Shown here piece by piece: positions 10,840 through 25,873 of a DNA stretch of 64,000 nt. The notes under the pieces are model-generated. The model made no database searches. It worked only from the letters and a program-made list of their open reading frames with translations, and was not told the origin of the DNA. The position numbers and the translations under genes are program-made. This DNA comes from Mesorhizobium sp. M9A.F.Ca.ET.002.03.1.2 (GTDB lineage: Bacteria; Pseudomonadota; Alphaproteobacteria; Rhizobiales; Rhizobiaceae). Position 1 is the first letter of the stretch. Each line of letters starts with the position of its first letter. The stretch lies in contig NZ_CP034443.1 in NCBI RefSeq assembly GCF_003952365.1, positions 2,411,001 to 2,475,000 of the forward strand, in the 5' to 3' direction.

Positions 10840-11831
10840 GTTTTTACCCGATGCTGGATACGACTACAACGACTCCTTCCCGAGCCTGCGTGCGGCGCTT
10901 ACCTGGAAGATGGAAGCCGGTCAGATCGCAACGGGGGAGGGCGGCCAGATCTGGGCAATCCCGCATGCATTTGAGAACATCCAGCTGTTCTACCGCAAGG
11001 ATACCTTGGAGAAGTATAACATCGCGGTTCCGACGTCTCCGCCGGAAATGGCAAAGGCGTGCGAACAACTCAAAGCCGCCGATCCTTCCATCACGCCGTT
11101 GGGGGTGCGAGGCGTGCGTTTCTGGAGCAGTATCCACACCGCCGCAGTCTCGATCGCCCGCTCCTACGGTGTCCACGGATTTTGTCGTCACGGACGGCAA
11201 GCTCGACACGGGTCTGGATTCGCCGGAATCGATCGCGTTCCACAAGGATTACGTGGACATGATCAAGAAGTGCGCGGCTCCTTCCTTCGCCAATGATAAC
11301 TGGTACGAGTTCGTGGACGGCATCTCCTCCGGCCGCACCGCGATGGCGATCGACTCAAATATGTTCGGCTTCTGGAACGATGTTGCGGGGAAGCCGGCAT
11401 CCGGCAAGATCGCCTTCGCTCCGCCGCTGCACGCACCGAGCGCCACGAGCTTCGATTCTAACATCTGGATCTGGGCTCTCGCCATGAACGCGGCTTCCGA
11501 AAAGAAGGGCACGGCCTGGCTGTTCATCCCGTGGGCCACCTCCAAGCAGGTGGCGCTCAAGGGTGCCCTTGCCGGCCAGCTCGTCAATCCGCCGCGCACG
11601 TCGACCTGGCAGGACGACACCTGGACTAAGTACGCTTCGCAGCCCGAGTTCAACAACTTCGTTGACAGCTTCAAAAAGACACAGGACCACGCCGCGCTGG
11701 CTTTCACACCGCGTGTCGGCTTCGGCGAAGCCATGAACGCATGGGCCGTGGCGATGCAGAAGATGGTAAACGGCGATGACGTCGAGACGACGTTGAGGGC
11801 GCTTGCCGAAGAAATCCGCACTGGCCTCTGA
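10840..11831 (+). pseudogene. ABC sugar-transporter substrate-binding protein (family 1), truncated and frameshifted
   Basis: Two frames together give one extracellular solute-binding protein: AGYDYNDSFPSLRAALTWKM to SIARSYG in the first frame, then TDFVVTDGKLDTGLDSPESI to the stop in the next frame. The shift is at about 11166. The signal peptide and roughly the first 100 residues are missing. The family serves CUT1 carbohydrate importers; no permease gene follows, but a 110-base permease tail lies at 25621-25735. Confidence 0.75.
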
Positions 11832-11837
11832 TCAAAA

Positions 11838-11871
11838 GGAACAGGGCAGTACTATTGCACTGCCCTGTTCC
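11838..11871 (+). terminator. Strong stem-loop after the binding-protein remnant
   Basis: Perfect 13-bp stem GGAACAGGGCAGT / ACTGCCCTGTTCC with an 8-base loop, six bases past the stop codon. No U-run follows, so it may be an mRNA-stabilising or attenuating hairpin between binding-protein and permease genes, as is common in such operons, rather than a true terminator. Confidence 0.6.
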
Positions 11872-11979
11872 CGCCAACGGCGGAGATCACGCCGTGTCAC
11901 CCCAAGCACTTAAACCCAGCGTGCCGATGGCAGCCGAAGGACCTGGCGCGCGCGCCTCGTCCGGTTCGGCTTCGCTGGA

Positions 11980-12240
11980 GGGGCGTTCCATCGACTGTTT
12001 CAGCCTTGCAATCATCCAGGCGCTGGCCAAAAGCCAGATGGAGCGCCGGCTCAGGAACCGGCGCAAAAACTCGAGCCTGCCGGCGCTGATCGAGCTGGTG
12101 CTGGCGCGGCCGCTGGTGTCGGCAGGTCTGGTCGCGGCCGAGCTGAAAATTAGCCAGCGCGCTGCGCTCGGGCTGGTGCCGAACTCGGCATCCGTGAGGT
12201 GACCGGCAGGGGCGCTACCGGACGTGGGGCCCCGTTTAGC
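11980..12240 (+). pseudogene. RHE_PE00001/DUF1612-type HTH protein, C-terminal remnant
   Basis: The reading ALAKSQMERRLRNRRKNSSLPALIELVL followed by ARPLVSAGLVAAELKISQRAA matches the C-terminal helix-turn-helix region of the DUF1612 family common on rhizobial plasmids and islands. A frameshift near 12180 breaks the usual ending (REVTGRGRYRTWGPV is in another frame). The N-terminal two-thirds is absent. Function of the family is unknown. Confidence 0.5.
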
Positions 12241-12579
12241 TGCGGCGGGCTTTGGCGAAAGCGACAGCACTGATGATTTTTGCTGTACGCTCATTCTCCC
12301 TCATCTGCGCGTTGACAGAAAACCAGCAGCCGAGGGTCACTGCACGCTGTGCTCCCGCGATTTCCGGAAAACCAATGAAGAACGACTTTGATCTATCGCG
12401 CGAAACGTATCATTCAACCATGTCGAGAACGGGCGTGACGGCACGTACACTATGGACCAGAGAACTTTGTCTGGCGACTTTGCGCACGCCTGCAGAACTC
12501 TTCGGAAAACTTCCTTCTGTTGATCCAATGATCGTAATGAGCTGGAGTGGCATCGCCGCTCTCCCCGGTTCTTGCTCTC

Positions 12580-13660
12580 TCAGTTGAACTTGATGCTAGC
12601 CTGCACGAACACGCCGTAGCGCTTTGCCTTCCAATCGTCGGCCTGCGGGGAACCACGACCGCCCATTGCCTCTTCGAAATGAGCCGTGCCGTTATTCGCC
12701 ACGGCCCAGTAGCGGGCGCCGACGCCGATGTTGAACAAATCCGTGACCTTGTAGTTCAACACCGCCTCGAGCTGGACGCCATGCCCATCGCCGTCTTCGG
12801 GAATTAGCTTGATCTTGGGGCGCATGTGGTGCTGATCTTTGCCGTCGAGCCGCGTGAAGAGGAACGCCACGTCACCAGAAAGGCTGAGTCGCGCGGTGAG
12901 TTGCGTCTGCCCGGCCAAGCCGAGTCGCAGCGAATGCCAATCGTTGTCCTGGCTGATGAGGTTGACGTAGGTCGGGACGGTTGGCACACAGGTCCTCCAG
13001 TTGGTCGCCTGCTGCGTGCAACCGAAAGCGTCGTAGCTCTCGTGCCAGAAATTGTTGCCAACAAAAGCACCGATGCGGTAGCGCGGCGCGTTCAAGAAAT
13101 TATATCCAAGATCGGCGGTGAAATAGCTGACGCCGCCCCCGCGCTGATCACTGAATGTGTTTGAGTAGCCCCCCATTTCCGTAAGAAGTCCTCGTCATGA
13201 GAAAACCCTCCCTGATGCCGCCGGCACCGAGGAGGCCTTTACGAAAATGCCAGTCGGATTGTGGATCGCGTTGAAGAAGACTTCACTCGAATGCGCGTCT
13301 AGATCGTCATAGGTGAGCCGCGAGACCGGTGACGTACCTTTATGATTGTAAAGGTCCTTCGATGCTTGCCGGTACTGGGCCAGTAGCGTAGTCCACCCTC
13401 GAACGAAAAGACTGAGGCCGCCGCCCCGGCTACCGACGCCGACTCGAAATCACCGGCACTCGACGGCGGTTCGGAACTCCTCGGTGCCGCAGCGCCGGCC
13501 AAGCCGGGCCCGGTGAAAAATTCGTCGTCGAGGGCAAGGCGCCCGCTGCTTCGCCCGGCCGCGCCGACGATTTTTCTTGGCCGCCAAGGCGGCAGCCTGC
13601 GGCCGCGGCCACAACCGAAACGACCACGGCGATCAGTCCGTAAACCTGCCCCCGGGACAC
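12580..13660 (-). pseudogene. Outer-membrane beta-barrel protein, multiply frameshifted
   Basis: The last 198 residues (from 13176) are intact and barrel-like, with alternating aromatic strands (YRIGAFVGNNFWHESYDAF, GVGARYWAV) and a C-terminal strand VFVQASIKFN. Upstream in other frames are FSFEGGLRYWPSTGKHRR, SPVSRLTYDDLDAHSSEVFF and, at the far end, a hydrophobic leader (MSRGQVYGLIAVVVSVVAAAA). At least three frameshifts separate these. Its substrate or role is not recognisable. Confidence 0.6.
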
Positions 13661-13713
13661 CTGAAGGGCAAAGCGCCCTCAGATGGCCGCGGGAGTAGCG
13701 TTTCCAAACGGTC

Positions 13714-15168
13714 TCAGCGCGGCAGCACGCTCGATCCCATCAGCGCCTCGTCGATCGAACGCGCTGCCTGACGGCCCTCGCGGATCGCCCAGACGACCAG
13801 CGATTGACCGCGGCGCACATCGCCCGCTGCATAGAGCTTTTCGACGCTGGTCTTGTAGTCGCGATCATTGGCCTCGACGTTGTTCGAGCGGCGGCTGTCG
13901 ATGGCGATCTTCATCTGGCCAGCCAGCTCCGACACCGGCCCGACCGCGGCCGGCCCGGCAAAGCCGATAGCGATGAAGGCCAGATCCGCGCGGATGACGA
14001 ATTCCGTGCCGGCGATCGGCTTGCGCTTTTCATCGACCTCGCAGCATTTGACGCCGGTCAACGCGCCGTCCTCGCCGATGAATTCGAGCGTCGCCACCTG
14101 GAACTCGCGCTCGGCGCCTTCCGCCTGCGAGGACGAGGTGCGCATCTTCGTCGCCCAGTAGGGCCAGACCGAAAGCTTGTCCTCCTTTTCCGGCGGCTGC
14201 GGCCGGATGTCGAGCTGGGTGACACGAACGGCGCCCTGGCGGAAGGCGGTGCCGACGCAGTCGGACGCGGTGTCGCCGCCGCCGACGACGACGACATGCT
14301 GGCCGCCGGCGACGATCGGCGGCGACGGCCACGCCACCGACTGGATCGGCTCGCCGCCGATGCGCTTGTTCTGCTGCACCAGGTAAGGCATCGCGTCATG
14401 CACGCCATCGAGATCGTCGCCGGGAATGTTGGCCGGGCGCGGCGTTTCCGAACCGCCGCAATAGAGCACCGCATCATATTCGGCGAGCAGTTCCGCCACC
14501 GGCTTGTCGACGCCGACATTGATCCCGCAATGGAAGCTCACGCCCTCGCCTTGCATCTGCTCGATGCGCCGGTCGATGTAGTGCTTCTCGATCTTGAAGT
14601 CGGGGATGCCGTAGCGCATCAGCCCGCCCGGCCGGCTCTCGCGCTCATAGACGTGAACGTCGTGACCGGCGCGGCCAAGCTGCTGGGCGGCCGCCATGCC
14701 GGCCGGCCCCGAGCCAATGATTGCGACGCGCCTGCCGGTTTTCCTTTCCGGCGGATAGGGCCGGATATGACCGGTTTCATAGGCCTTGTCGGCGATTGCC
14801 TGCTCGATCGTCTTGATGGCGACCGGAATGTCCTCGAGGTTCAGCGTGCAGGCTTCCTCGCAAGGTGCCGGACAGATGCGGCCGGTGAATTCCGGGAAAT
14901 TATTGGTCGAATGCAGGTTGCGGATCGCATTGTCCCAGTCGCCATTGTAGACGAGGTCGTTCCAGTCCGGGATTTGGTTGTGGACCGGGCAGCCGGTCGG
15001 CCCGTGACAGTACGGAATGCCGCAATCCATGCAGCGCGCGGCCTGTTTCTCGACCTCCTTGTCCGACATCGGCAGCGTGAACTCGCGAAAATGCCGGATG
15101 CGGTCGGAAGCCGGCTGGTACTTGTGCACCTGCCGGTCGATCTCGAGAAACCCTGTTACCTTGCCCAT
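13714..15168 (-). CDS. gltD: Glutamate synthase (NADPH) small subunit
   Basis: 484 residues. Transfers electrons from NADPH through FAD and two [4Fe-4S] clusters to GltB, so that glutamine and 2-oxoglutarate give two glutamates (GOGAT half of ammonium assimilation). The N-terminal Cys arrays (CMDCGIPYCHG, CPAPCEEAC), FAD motif VAIIGSGPAGMAAA and NADPH motif VVVVGGGDTASDC are present. Start chosen at MGKVTGFLEIDR, the usual GltD start; an upstream in-frame ATG adds 14 residues. Lies 145 bases downstream of gltB in the same direction. Intact and high in G+C. Confidence 0.95.
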   Translation of the reverse strand: MGKVTGFLEIDRQVHKYQPASDRIRHFREFTLPMSDKEVEKQAARCMDCGIPYCHGPTGCPVHNQIPDWNDLVYNGDWDNAIRNLHSTNNFPEFTGRICPAPCEEACTLNLEDIPVAIKTIEQAIADKAYETGHIRPYPPERKTGRRVAIIGSGPAGMAAAQQLGRAGHDVHVYERESRPGGLMRYGIPDFKIEKHYIDRRIEQMQGEGVSFHCGINVGVDKPVAELLAEYDAVLYCGGSETPRPANIPGDDLDGVHDAMPYLVQQNKRIGGEPIQSVAWPSPPIVAGGQHVVVVGGGDTASDCVGTAFRQGAVRVTQLDIRPQPPEKEDKLSVWPYWATKMRTSSSQAEGAEREFQVATLEFIGEDGALTGVKCCEVDEKRKPIAGTEFVIRADLAFIAIGFAGPAAVGPVSELAGQMKIAIDSRRSNNVEANDRDYKTSVEKLYAAGDVRRGQSLVVWAIREGRQAARSIDEALMGSSVLPR

Positions 15169-15312
15169 AGTCCAGTCCCTGCTGTCCAGATGGCGCGCTC
15201 GACGACGCACCCGTTAACCTCATAAGGCAGCCATGGCAACCTTCAGTCCGAGGCCAGGATTGTTGATGAAGGCATCGACCGGGAAGCTTTGCTTCCCGGC
15301 AAATCCCAAAGC

Positions 15313-20061
<4,749 letters not shown>

Positions 20062-20394
20062 CGTCCTGTCCTCCGTTCTTGCCTGGCGCAGAGACAGGCG
20101 GTCGGCTGCGTCCCCCGTCTTCCCGGGATCGGTGGGCAGCGCCGAGCTTCATGTTGCCAGCCTTACTCCAGTGCCATCTTTGACGGGTCCGGGAGACCCT
20201 TAGCGGCAGTATGTTTTGGTGAGTTGATCAGGCACGTCTTCTCCTTGCTCGGTCACGTGTTTGCGGATAACGGCGAGGCTGGGCTGGACGCCTGGGCCGG
20301 CCTATTTGTACAACCACGTCAGGGAAATGGACGAATTGGCCAGTAAGCCATTCGACTATCGCCCCTCTTTGGTTTCCTCCTTGGCCGCCCCCTT
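20062..20394 (+). repeat. Intergenic region with M16-type repeat, copy C (short)
   Basis: Upstream of gltB. Bases about 20208-20285 closely match the region 26710-26790 (shared GTATGTTTTGGTGAG and GGTCACGTGTTTGCGGATAA) and its relative at 10425-10490. In those copies the sequence lies just upstream of the M16-protease remnant. No protein-coding part is retained here. The remaining bases show nothing recognisable. Confidence 0.5.
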
Positions 20395-21504
20395 TCACCT
20401 TTTGGGAAAATCCTCTTGCGGAGCCACACAGAGAGCGCCGTAACAAACCTTCTCACCCTTGTAGTTGGCCAGAGCCTGCAGCAACTCGGGTAGAAGGTGC
20501 TGTTTCAGGTCGTCCGAGACAGGCTCCGGACCCTCCAGCGCTTTCAGTGTCTGCTCGAGCAACTCGATGGCGCGATCTTTGTTGCCGCTCTCATGATAGT
20601 ACTGAGCGACCACCGGATAAGACAGGAACTTAGAGCCGCCGCCTTGCGGCAGTGCCACGATGTGTTTGGACAGCTCTTCGCCCATCGCGAAGCGCTCAGC
20701 AGACGGAAAGCCGGAATAATCAAAGCCCGGCGCGAAGAGTTGGTATAGCGCCCAATACATCCATCCCTCGGACTTTCTGTCGATCGCGTCGCGAACGAAT
20801 TGGCGCATTACGGGCAAGCCGGCCTGCATGTCGCGCATTCTGTGAAGCAACAGATTGACATGACTCACTCGGAAGTTGAGTTTGTCCGGTATCAAGGCGA
20901 TGCCTTCTTCAATCGCCGAGAGCGCCGTCTTCCAATCCTCGGCCTCCATTGCCGGCCGAAGTTTGTCGTATATGGGCTTGGTCAGCGCTTGTTCGCGCGC
21001 TATGGTTTCGCCTTCCGCAATCCGCTCCGTATCGGCGGATTTTGCCTGATCGCTGGTGCGCCAGCTGCCGTTAAGCACCTTCGGCAAAACCTCATCGAGT
21101 TGCGTCGGATGACCGATAAAGGCGATGTGGCCGTCTCGGTCGACCACGAACGAGGTCGGGACCCCGTAAGAAAAGCTGGGCTCCATCCAAAGCTTGTCCA
21201 TTTCGCCTGTGGAGTCGAATGCGATCCGATAGTTCAGATTCGGGAATTTTTCGGTCAACCAAGCGTCCAACGTGCTTCGGGCCTCGTCGGCCGTTGGAGC
21301 GTCTTCAGAAGCCGCGACTCCGACGATCTCAACGCCGTTGTCCTTGTATTTCTCCTGCAACTGGATCAGATGGGGCATCCCGTCCACACACGGGCCGCAC
21401 CAAGTTGCCCAAAATTCGACTATGCACACTTTGCCGGGCTCAAAGCTGGTGAGGGGCTCGCCACGCAGCCAGTTCTCGACTTTAATCGAAGGAGCCGGGG
21501 ACTC
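20395..21504 (-). CDS. TlpA-like thioredoxin-domain protein with C-terminal helical repeats
   Basis: About 370 residues. The N-terminal 150 form a TlpA/redoxin domain with the redox motif WCGPC in VEFWATWCGPCVDGMPHL and the cis-Pro region GVPTSFVVDRDG. The C-terminal half is helical with TPR-like repeats (YYHESGNKDRAIELLEQTL). No signal peptide or lipobox is seen, so it is probably cytoplasmic. Start placed at MESPAPSIKVENW; an in-frame ATG 78 bases upstream is possible. Role unknown; thiol-disulfide chemistry is expected. Intact among surrounding debris. Confidence 0.75.
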   Translation of the reverse strand, partial: ESPAPSIKVENWLRGEPLTSFEPGKVCIVEFWATWCGPCVDGMPHLIQLQEKYKDNGVEIVGVAASEDAPTADEARSTLDAWLTEKFPNLNYRIAFDSTGEMDKLWMEPSFSYGVPTSFVVDRDGHIAFIGHPTQLDEVLPKVLNGSWRTSDQAKSADTERIAEGETIAREQALTKPIYDKLRPAMEAEDWKTALSAIEEGIALIPDKLNFRVSHVNLLLHRMRDMQAGLPVMRQFVRDAIDRKSEGWMYWALYQLFAPGFDYSGFPSAERFAMGEELSKHIVALPQGGGSKFLSYPVVAQYYHESGNKDRAIELLEQTLKALEGPEPVSDDLKQHLLPELLQALANYKGEKVCYGALCVAPQEDFPKR

Positions 21505-21755
21505 CATCTGCAATACCACGTTGCGGTCCAAAGCTATTTCCAAAGGTTTCTGCACGAGCTGGTTTCCTCTCAGAGACGGCACACGGGTTCAGGGAGGAGC
21601 GGATCGCTCGTCTTGCCCCATTGAGTGCAGTCACAGTCACTCAGTCTCAAAAGCCATGCCAACGCGCTCAGCGCGCAGTTAGCGCCCATTGCTTCGAAAA
21701 ACCTCGACAGTGCCCAGATGTTGGTTGTAATGAACCTGACATTTGTCTGACGCTG

Positions 21756-22085
21756 TCAGCTTTTGGACACGCGATCACGCGCTTCGTGCCGCCAGAAGGC
21801 CAGGCCGAGCCCTGTGTTGCCAGCGGTCGCTTCGATGATTGTACCGCCCCGCGCGAGCTGGCCACGCTGTTCGGCATTAACGATCATCGACAACGCAATG
21901 CGATCCTTGATCGATCCGCCGGGATTCTGGCTTTCGAGCTTGACGAAGAGACGACACCTGCCGGTATCGAAGCTCTTCAGTTCGACGACCGGCGTCTCCC
22001 CAATCAGATCGAGCACTGACGCAAATGGCGGACGCAGGCGAGAGGACGCCTTTGTCGACGGTCGGCGGAACATCTCGAGGCTCAT
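21756..22085 (-). pseudogene. Cysteine-synthase-family enzyme, N-terminal fragment
   Basis: Begins MSLEMFRRPSTKASS and has the PLP-enzyme N-domain LIGETPVVELKSF, LESQNPGGSIKDRIAL (PLP lysine in SIKDR) and EATAGNTGLGLAF. Then the sequence diverges and stops, so only about 90 of about 330 residues remain. The start overlaps the upstream frame's stop (ATGA), implying a former operon. SbnA-like or Y4xP-like (siderophore or diaminopropionate) enzymes share this arrangement; assignment among them is not possible. Confidence 0.65.
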
Positions 22086-22339
22086 GCGGCTGCGGTCTCC
22101 AGAATGTCGGCATAGTGCCGTTGCGCAGCATCGGGATGCGAGCGCAGTCGGCTCTTCAGCAGTTGCGGAACAGTGCATTGTCGGGGTCGCTGGCGGGGCA
22201 CCCGCTTCGGCAGCCGTTCAGGCGGCAGGTCAAGAAACCGTATGTCGGCATCAAGCCGCGCGCCGAAGAAGAAGGGAATCGAAACAGTGCCCTTCGAAAG
22301 ACCCAGGGCAACGGAAATCATTGCATCGGGCGAGTTCAT
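22082..22339 (-). CDS. Hypothetical short protein or gene fragment coupled to the cysteine-synthase fragment
   Basis: 85 residues (MNSPDAMISVALGLSKGTVS onwards), stop overlapping the next gene's ATG. Not recognised. Another open frame immediately upstream (RASINQAAKASLESRPP) suggests that it is the 3' end of a longer decayed gene. The coupling is the main reason to list it. Confidence 0.3.
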   Translation of the reverse strand: MNSPDAMISVALGLSKGTVSIPFFFGARLDADIRFLDLPPERLPKRVPRQRPRQCTVPQLLKSRLRSHPDAAQRHYADILETAAA

Positions 22340-22950
22340 GCGCCTGAAGCAGCGCTGCCTGCAACTGCTTCATAGCGACAGGCGGGCGAGACTCTAGCGA
22401 GGCTTTCGCCGCTTGGTTGATTGAGGCTCTCGACGAAGCCACCAAGATTCGGCGGCCGATAATAGCTTGCTGCTCATTGGGACGTCGACCAACGCCGGGA
22501 TTGAGAAAGGCAACCCTGCCCCACAAGGCGGGTGTCACACGTGCGGTGCGTCCGCTCGTCACGCCGGATGGTTTTTGAGACCTGGGTTCACGGCTAATCA
22601 GATGCACCCCTGTCGTCGTTTCGGTGCAGGCCGCCAGGGGGGCGTGTTGCAGCAGCTTGCAATTAGTTTCGCCACTACGGGGCGTGCGAGCACGGGGCTG
22701 CACAATGAGATCATATGCCGGCGTGGAGACCAAGGTGTGGCGCAGCCTTAGAGAACTCAACACCGAGACCGGAGCAACGGAGACTGCTCTTTCGTCGAGC
22801 CAGTTTAATTTAGAACATTCTTTCTATAGTTTACGTCAATTATCCTGTTCGATAGCTCTGTCGACTAGCGATGAGACTTTTCAACGCAGCGCGGACATCC
22901 GCTGGCCGGATGTGACTTGCTATCCCTTTCAAGATCAAACAGGAGAACCC

Positions 22951-23880
22951 ATGAGCAGTCCAGTCCTTGTCAACCGGACCATTCTTGACTCCGACGTTGT
23001 ACCGCTGACCAGCCGTGTCGGAGCTGAAATCAGAGGCGTTCGCCTTGGCGGAGACCTTTCGGACGCAGCGATAGCAGCCATCAACCAGCTTCTTCTAAAG
23101 CACAAGGTGATCTTCTTCCGCGGCCAGGAGCATCTCGACGATGCGGAGCAGGAATTGTTCGCGCGGCGTCTGGGTGACCTTGTACCTCATCCCACGCAGG
23201 GGCCGGCAGCCGGCACGGCCTCAATCCTCAATCTCGATTCCGGCCGTGGCGGTGGCAGGGCAGACCAGTGGCATACCGATGTGACTTTCGTCGATGCCTA
23301 TCCGAAATTCTCGGTCCTACGTGGCGTCGTCATTCCGGCGGCGGGGGGCGACACGATCTGGTCCAACACGCACGCCGCGTACGAGAATCTGCCGGCGCCG
23401 CTCAAAATATTGGCGGACAATCTGTGGGCTATTCATAGCAATGCCTACGACTACGCAGCCGTGCGCCCGCGCGCCACAGCCGAAGAGAAGAGGCACTTCG
23501 AGGAAGTCTTCACATCGACGATCTACGAGACCGAGCATCCGGTCGTGCGCGTCCATCCGGAAACCGGGGAGAAGTCGCTGCTGCTCGGCAATTTCGTGCA
23601 GCGCCTCGTCGGCCTTTCCAAGAGCGATTCCGCCAAACTCTACGAGGTGTTCCAGTCCTACGTCACTGCCCCGGAAAATACCGTGCGGTGGCGCTGGCAA
23701 GTAAGCGACGTCGCTATCTGGGACAACCGTGCTACCCAGCATTATGCGGTCAACGATTATGGCGACCAGCACCGGGTTGTGCGTCGCGCTACGGTTGACG
23801 GTGACGTTCCGATCGGCGTCGACGGTCGCCGCAGTATAACCCGTGTCAAGGCAGCCAAGCCGGCGGCGAAGGCAGCCTGA
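22951..23880 (+). CDS. TauD/AtsK-type Fe(II)/2-oxoglutarate dioxygenase
   Basis: 309 residues. Members oxidise taurine or alkyl sulfates so that sulfite or sulfate is released during sulfur starvation. The iron ligands are visible as HTD ([13 protein letters not shown]) and the distal His in [19 protein letters not shown], which also contains the 2-oxoglutarate Arg. It resembles alkylsulfatase AtsK more than TauD, by its length and the RHFEEVF and [11 protein letters not shown] segments. Start chosen at the ATG behind AGGAGA. A low-G+C stretch at 22800-22870 may hold its promoter. Single gene, intact. Confidence 0.85.
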   Translation: MSSPVLVNRTILDSDVVPLTSRVGAEIRGVRLGGDLSDAAIAAINQLLLKHKVIFFRGQEHLDDAEQELFARRLGDLVPHPTQGPAAGTASILNLDSGRGGGRADQWHTDVTFVDAYPKFSVLRGVVIPAAGGDTIWSNTHAAYENLPAPLKILADNLWAIHSNAYDYAAVRPRATAEEKRHFEEVFTSTIYETEHPVVRVHPETGEKSLLLGNFVQRLVGLSKSDSAKLYEVFQSYVTAPENTVRWRWQVSDVAIWDNRATQHYAVNDYGDQHRVVRRATVDGDVPIGVDGRRSITRVKAAKPAAKAA

Positions 23881-24182
23881 CCGTCTGAACAGGGTAAAGA
23901 TGAAAACTTCGTATCGCCGCGGCCATATCGCGCTGCTTAACCGCCCCACAAAGCCTTATGATTTCCGAGAAGCAAGGCGAGTTGCGGGCTCGAGGCTTGG
24001 CCCGAAATCGAGGTCCTGCAGCGTGGCGCATGGCTCGAGTCGCTGCTCGTGGCCCCGCTGCAGCGGTACAGGTCCCCCACCGCCCCACCATCTCGCCCGC
24101 CCTGCACCTCGGATAGCGATCATTCACCGTTTGTTCATTATGATAGCGCACGATCATAACTGGACATGCTGGTATCTCGTAC
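23881..24182 (+). other. Gene-poor stretch after the dioxygenase gene
   Basis: No recognisable gene. A short frame from 23900 (MKTSYRRGHIALLNRP) has no visible homology. The stretch leads directly into the multicopper-oxidase tail. Confidence 0.4.
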
Positions 24183-24405
24183 ATGCCTGAAGGCCCTGCG
24201 CGCCGACCCAGCGCCGGGGCCTTTTTACTTCCGCAAAATCGATTCCAGCAACGCGAATGGCAGGACACGGCGCTGGTTTCGCCGCGCGAGAAGGTCGAGA
24301 TCGCCTTCGTCGCCGACAATCCCGGCAATTGGATGTTCCACTGCCACGTTCTCGAACACCAGGCGGCCGGTCGCCTGACCAGTCCACAAGCCGAAGGAGA
24401 AGCAA
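24183..24405 (+). pseudogene. Multicopper oxidase, C-terminal remnant
   Basis: Encodes EWQDTALVSPREKVEIAFVA then NPGNWMFHCHVLEHQAAG, the C-terminal type-1/type-3 copper site HCHxxxH of CueO/CopA-like multicopper oxidases. Everything before the last 60 residues is missing and the usual GMMGVIRV ending is shifted. Copper-resistance debris continues downstream. Confidence 0.7.
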
Positions 24406-24408
24406 AAA

Positions 24409-24847
24409 TGTCCAATACCCTGATAGCTCTTGTCCTCGCCCGATCCTGTCAGGCGCCGCTCCGGCGTTCGCCGGCGAAAGGACGTCACGCTCTACAAGAA
24501 CCCGCAATGCGGCTGCTGCGAAGGTTATGCCGGCTATTTGCAGGAAACGGCTTCGCTGTCACCGTCAAGGCCGACGCACGACCTTTTCGCCATGAGCCGC
24601 GAAGAGGGCATTCCGCCGGAAGCCGATGGCTGCCTTCTCTCGTTCATCGACGGCTATGTGGTGAGCGGCCATGTGCCGGTCGGCACGGTCAACAAGCTCT
24701 TGACCGAGCGGCCCGACATCAACGGGCATGACGCTGCCCGGCATGCCGATGGGCTCCCCCGGCATGAGTGGCACGAAGGAAGCGCCCTTCGAGATTCTCG
24801 AAATCCGGAAGTCTGACGGGACCGGCGGCGTCTACGCCACGGAATAG
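24409..24847 (+). pseudogene. DUF411 (copper-handling) protein, multiply frameshifted
   Basis: Starts MSNTLIALVLA with the signal peptide frame, then KDVTLYKNPQCGCCEGYAGYL (the CGCC metal motif), then DGCLLSFIDGYVVSGHVPVG and TVNKLLTERPDI, then MTLPGMPMGSPGMSG to YATE-stop, each in a different frame. At least three shifts. DUF411 proteins commonly sit beside multicopper oxidases and copper pumps, consistent with the remnant just upstream. Confidence 0.7.
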
Positions 24848-24856
24848 GAGGCTTCG

Positions 24857-25639
24857 ATGATGGAATGCATGAGCGGCATGATGATGTTCGGCATGGGCCT
24901 GGTGTGGCTGCTTGTCGTCGTCGTGCTCGTCCTCGGGGCGGCCGCGCTGATCAAGTACCTGTTCTCCAGCGGCGGCAAAGGAGAAGGGCGTCGGTCCTCT
25001 TATCGATGCGTGGCCGCGGCAGGCCACGGATTGGTCTGGACATTGCCTTGGCTCGCCAACCGGATGGCCGGTGGCGGCGCCCCGGCCGCGGCGATAGCGC
25101 TAGGCAAGACGGTTTTAGCCAGGCGAAGGTCAGCGCGATTGGAAAGCCCGCTGCCTTCGGGACGCATGCCGGCGCCGGGACCGGCCGCGGTCGTCGGCGG
25201 CGGCTACCAGAGCGACATGCCGGGCTTCGGGAATGTCCTCACCGACGAGGAGATCCGGGCCGTTCTGGCCTTCATCAAAAGCACATGGCCCGAGCGGGAA
25301 CGCGCCTATCAGGCAGATGAGCCGCCGGGAGCGGGAGCAGACACAGTGAGACCAATCCTAGCCGCGGAGCCCTCGAACGCCCCCAACCGGAATGCATTGT
25401 CCATGAAAGCGAAACCGTCGCTTGCGATTCAATTTCTGGCGCTGATCCTCGCGACCTCCGCGCTGGCCCACCATCCGGGCGCCGATCTCGACAAGATGAT
25501 GGACAGCGCGGAGAGGTTCTTCCAGGCGATCGACGAGCAGGCCGCGCCGCCTTTCGAACTGGCCGACGCGGACGGAAGGGCCGTCCGCCTTTCCGATTTC
25601 TCCGACAAGATCGTGGTGCTCTACTTCATGACGAGGTAA
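24857..25639 (+). pseudogene. Chimeric frame: membrane anchor + cytochrome c tail + SCO/redoxin N-terminus
   Basis: A single 260-residue frame made of unrelated parts: a short Met-rich membrane segment ([19 protein letters not shown], residues 1-30), a class I cytochrome c tail ([20 protein letters not shown], about 116-135) with no haem motif CXXCH, and from about 184 a signal-peptide-bearing SCO/redoxin N-terminus ([20 protein letters not shown]). It breaks off before the expected CxxxC. Most likely stitched-together debris of a copper/cytochrome locus, not a working protein. The last 19 bases overlap a permease remnant on the other strand. Confidence 0.5.
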
Positions 25640-25735
25640 CCTTGGAAGAAGAACGCGACGGCCACTGGCGGCAGGATGGCAAGCACGCTGGCCGCAAAAA
25701 GCGGCCCATACTCATAGAAGCGGGCCGGTTCTGTC
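25621..25735 (-). pseudogene. MalG-type ABC sugar permease, C-terminal remnant
   Basis: Minus-strand reading FYEYGPLFAASVLAILPPVA then [16 protein letters not shown] matches the last transmembrane helix and tail of CUT1 (MalG/UgpE-like) permeases. Only about 35 codons remain. It may derive from the same kind of sugar transporter as the binding-protein remnant at 10840-11831. Confidence 0.5.
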
Positions 25736-25873
25736 GCAAATCGTGCTTTTGGCCACAACTGGACGCTTTCGCGCGCTTATGGACCAGCTCACAGTGTCCA
25801 ACAACGCAAGCAGATGACAGGGCTCGACGTGCCCCGGGGTGGCGCCCTACTTCCACGCTCGCACTGTCACACT

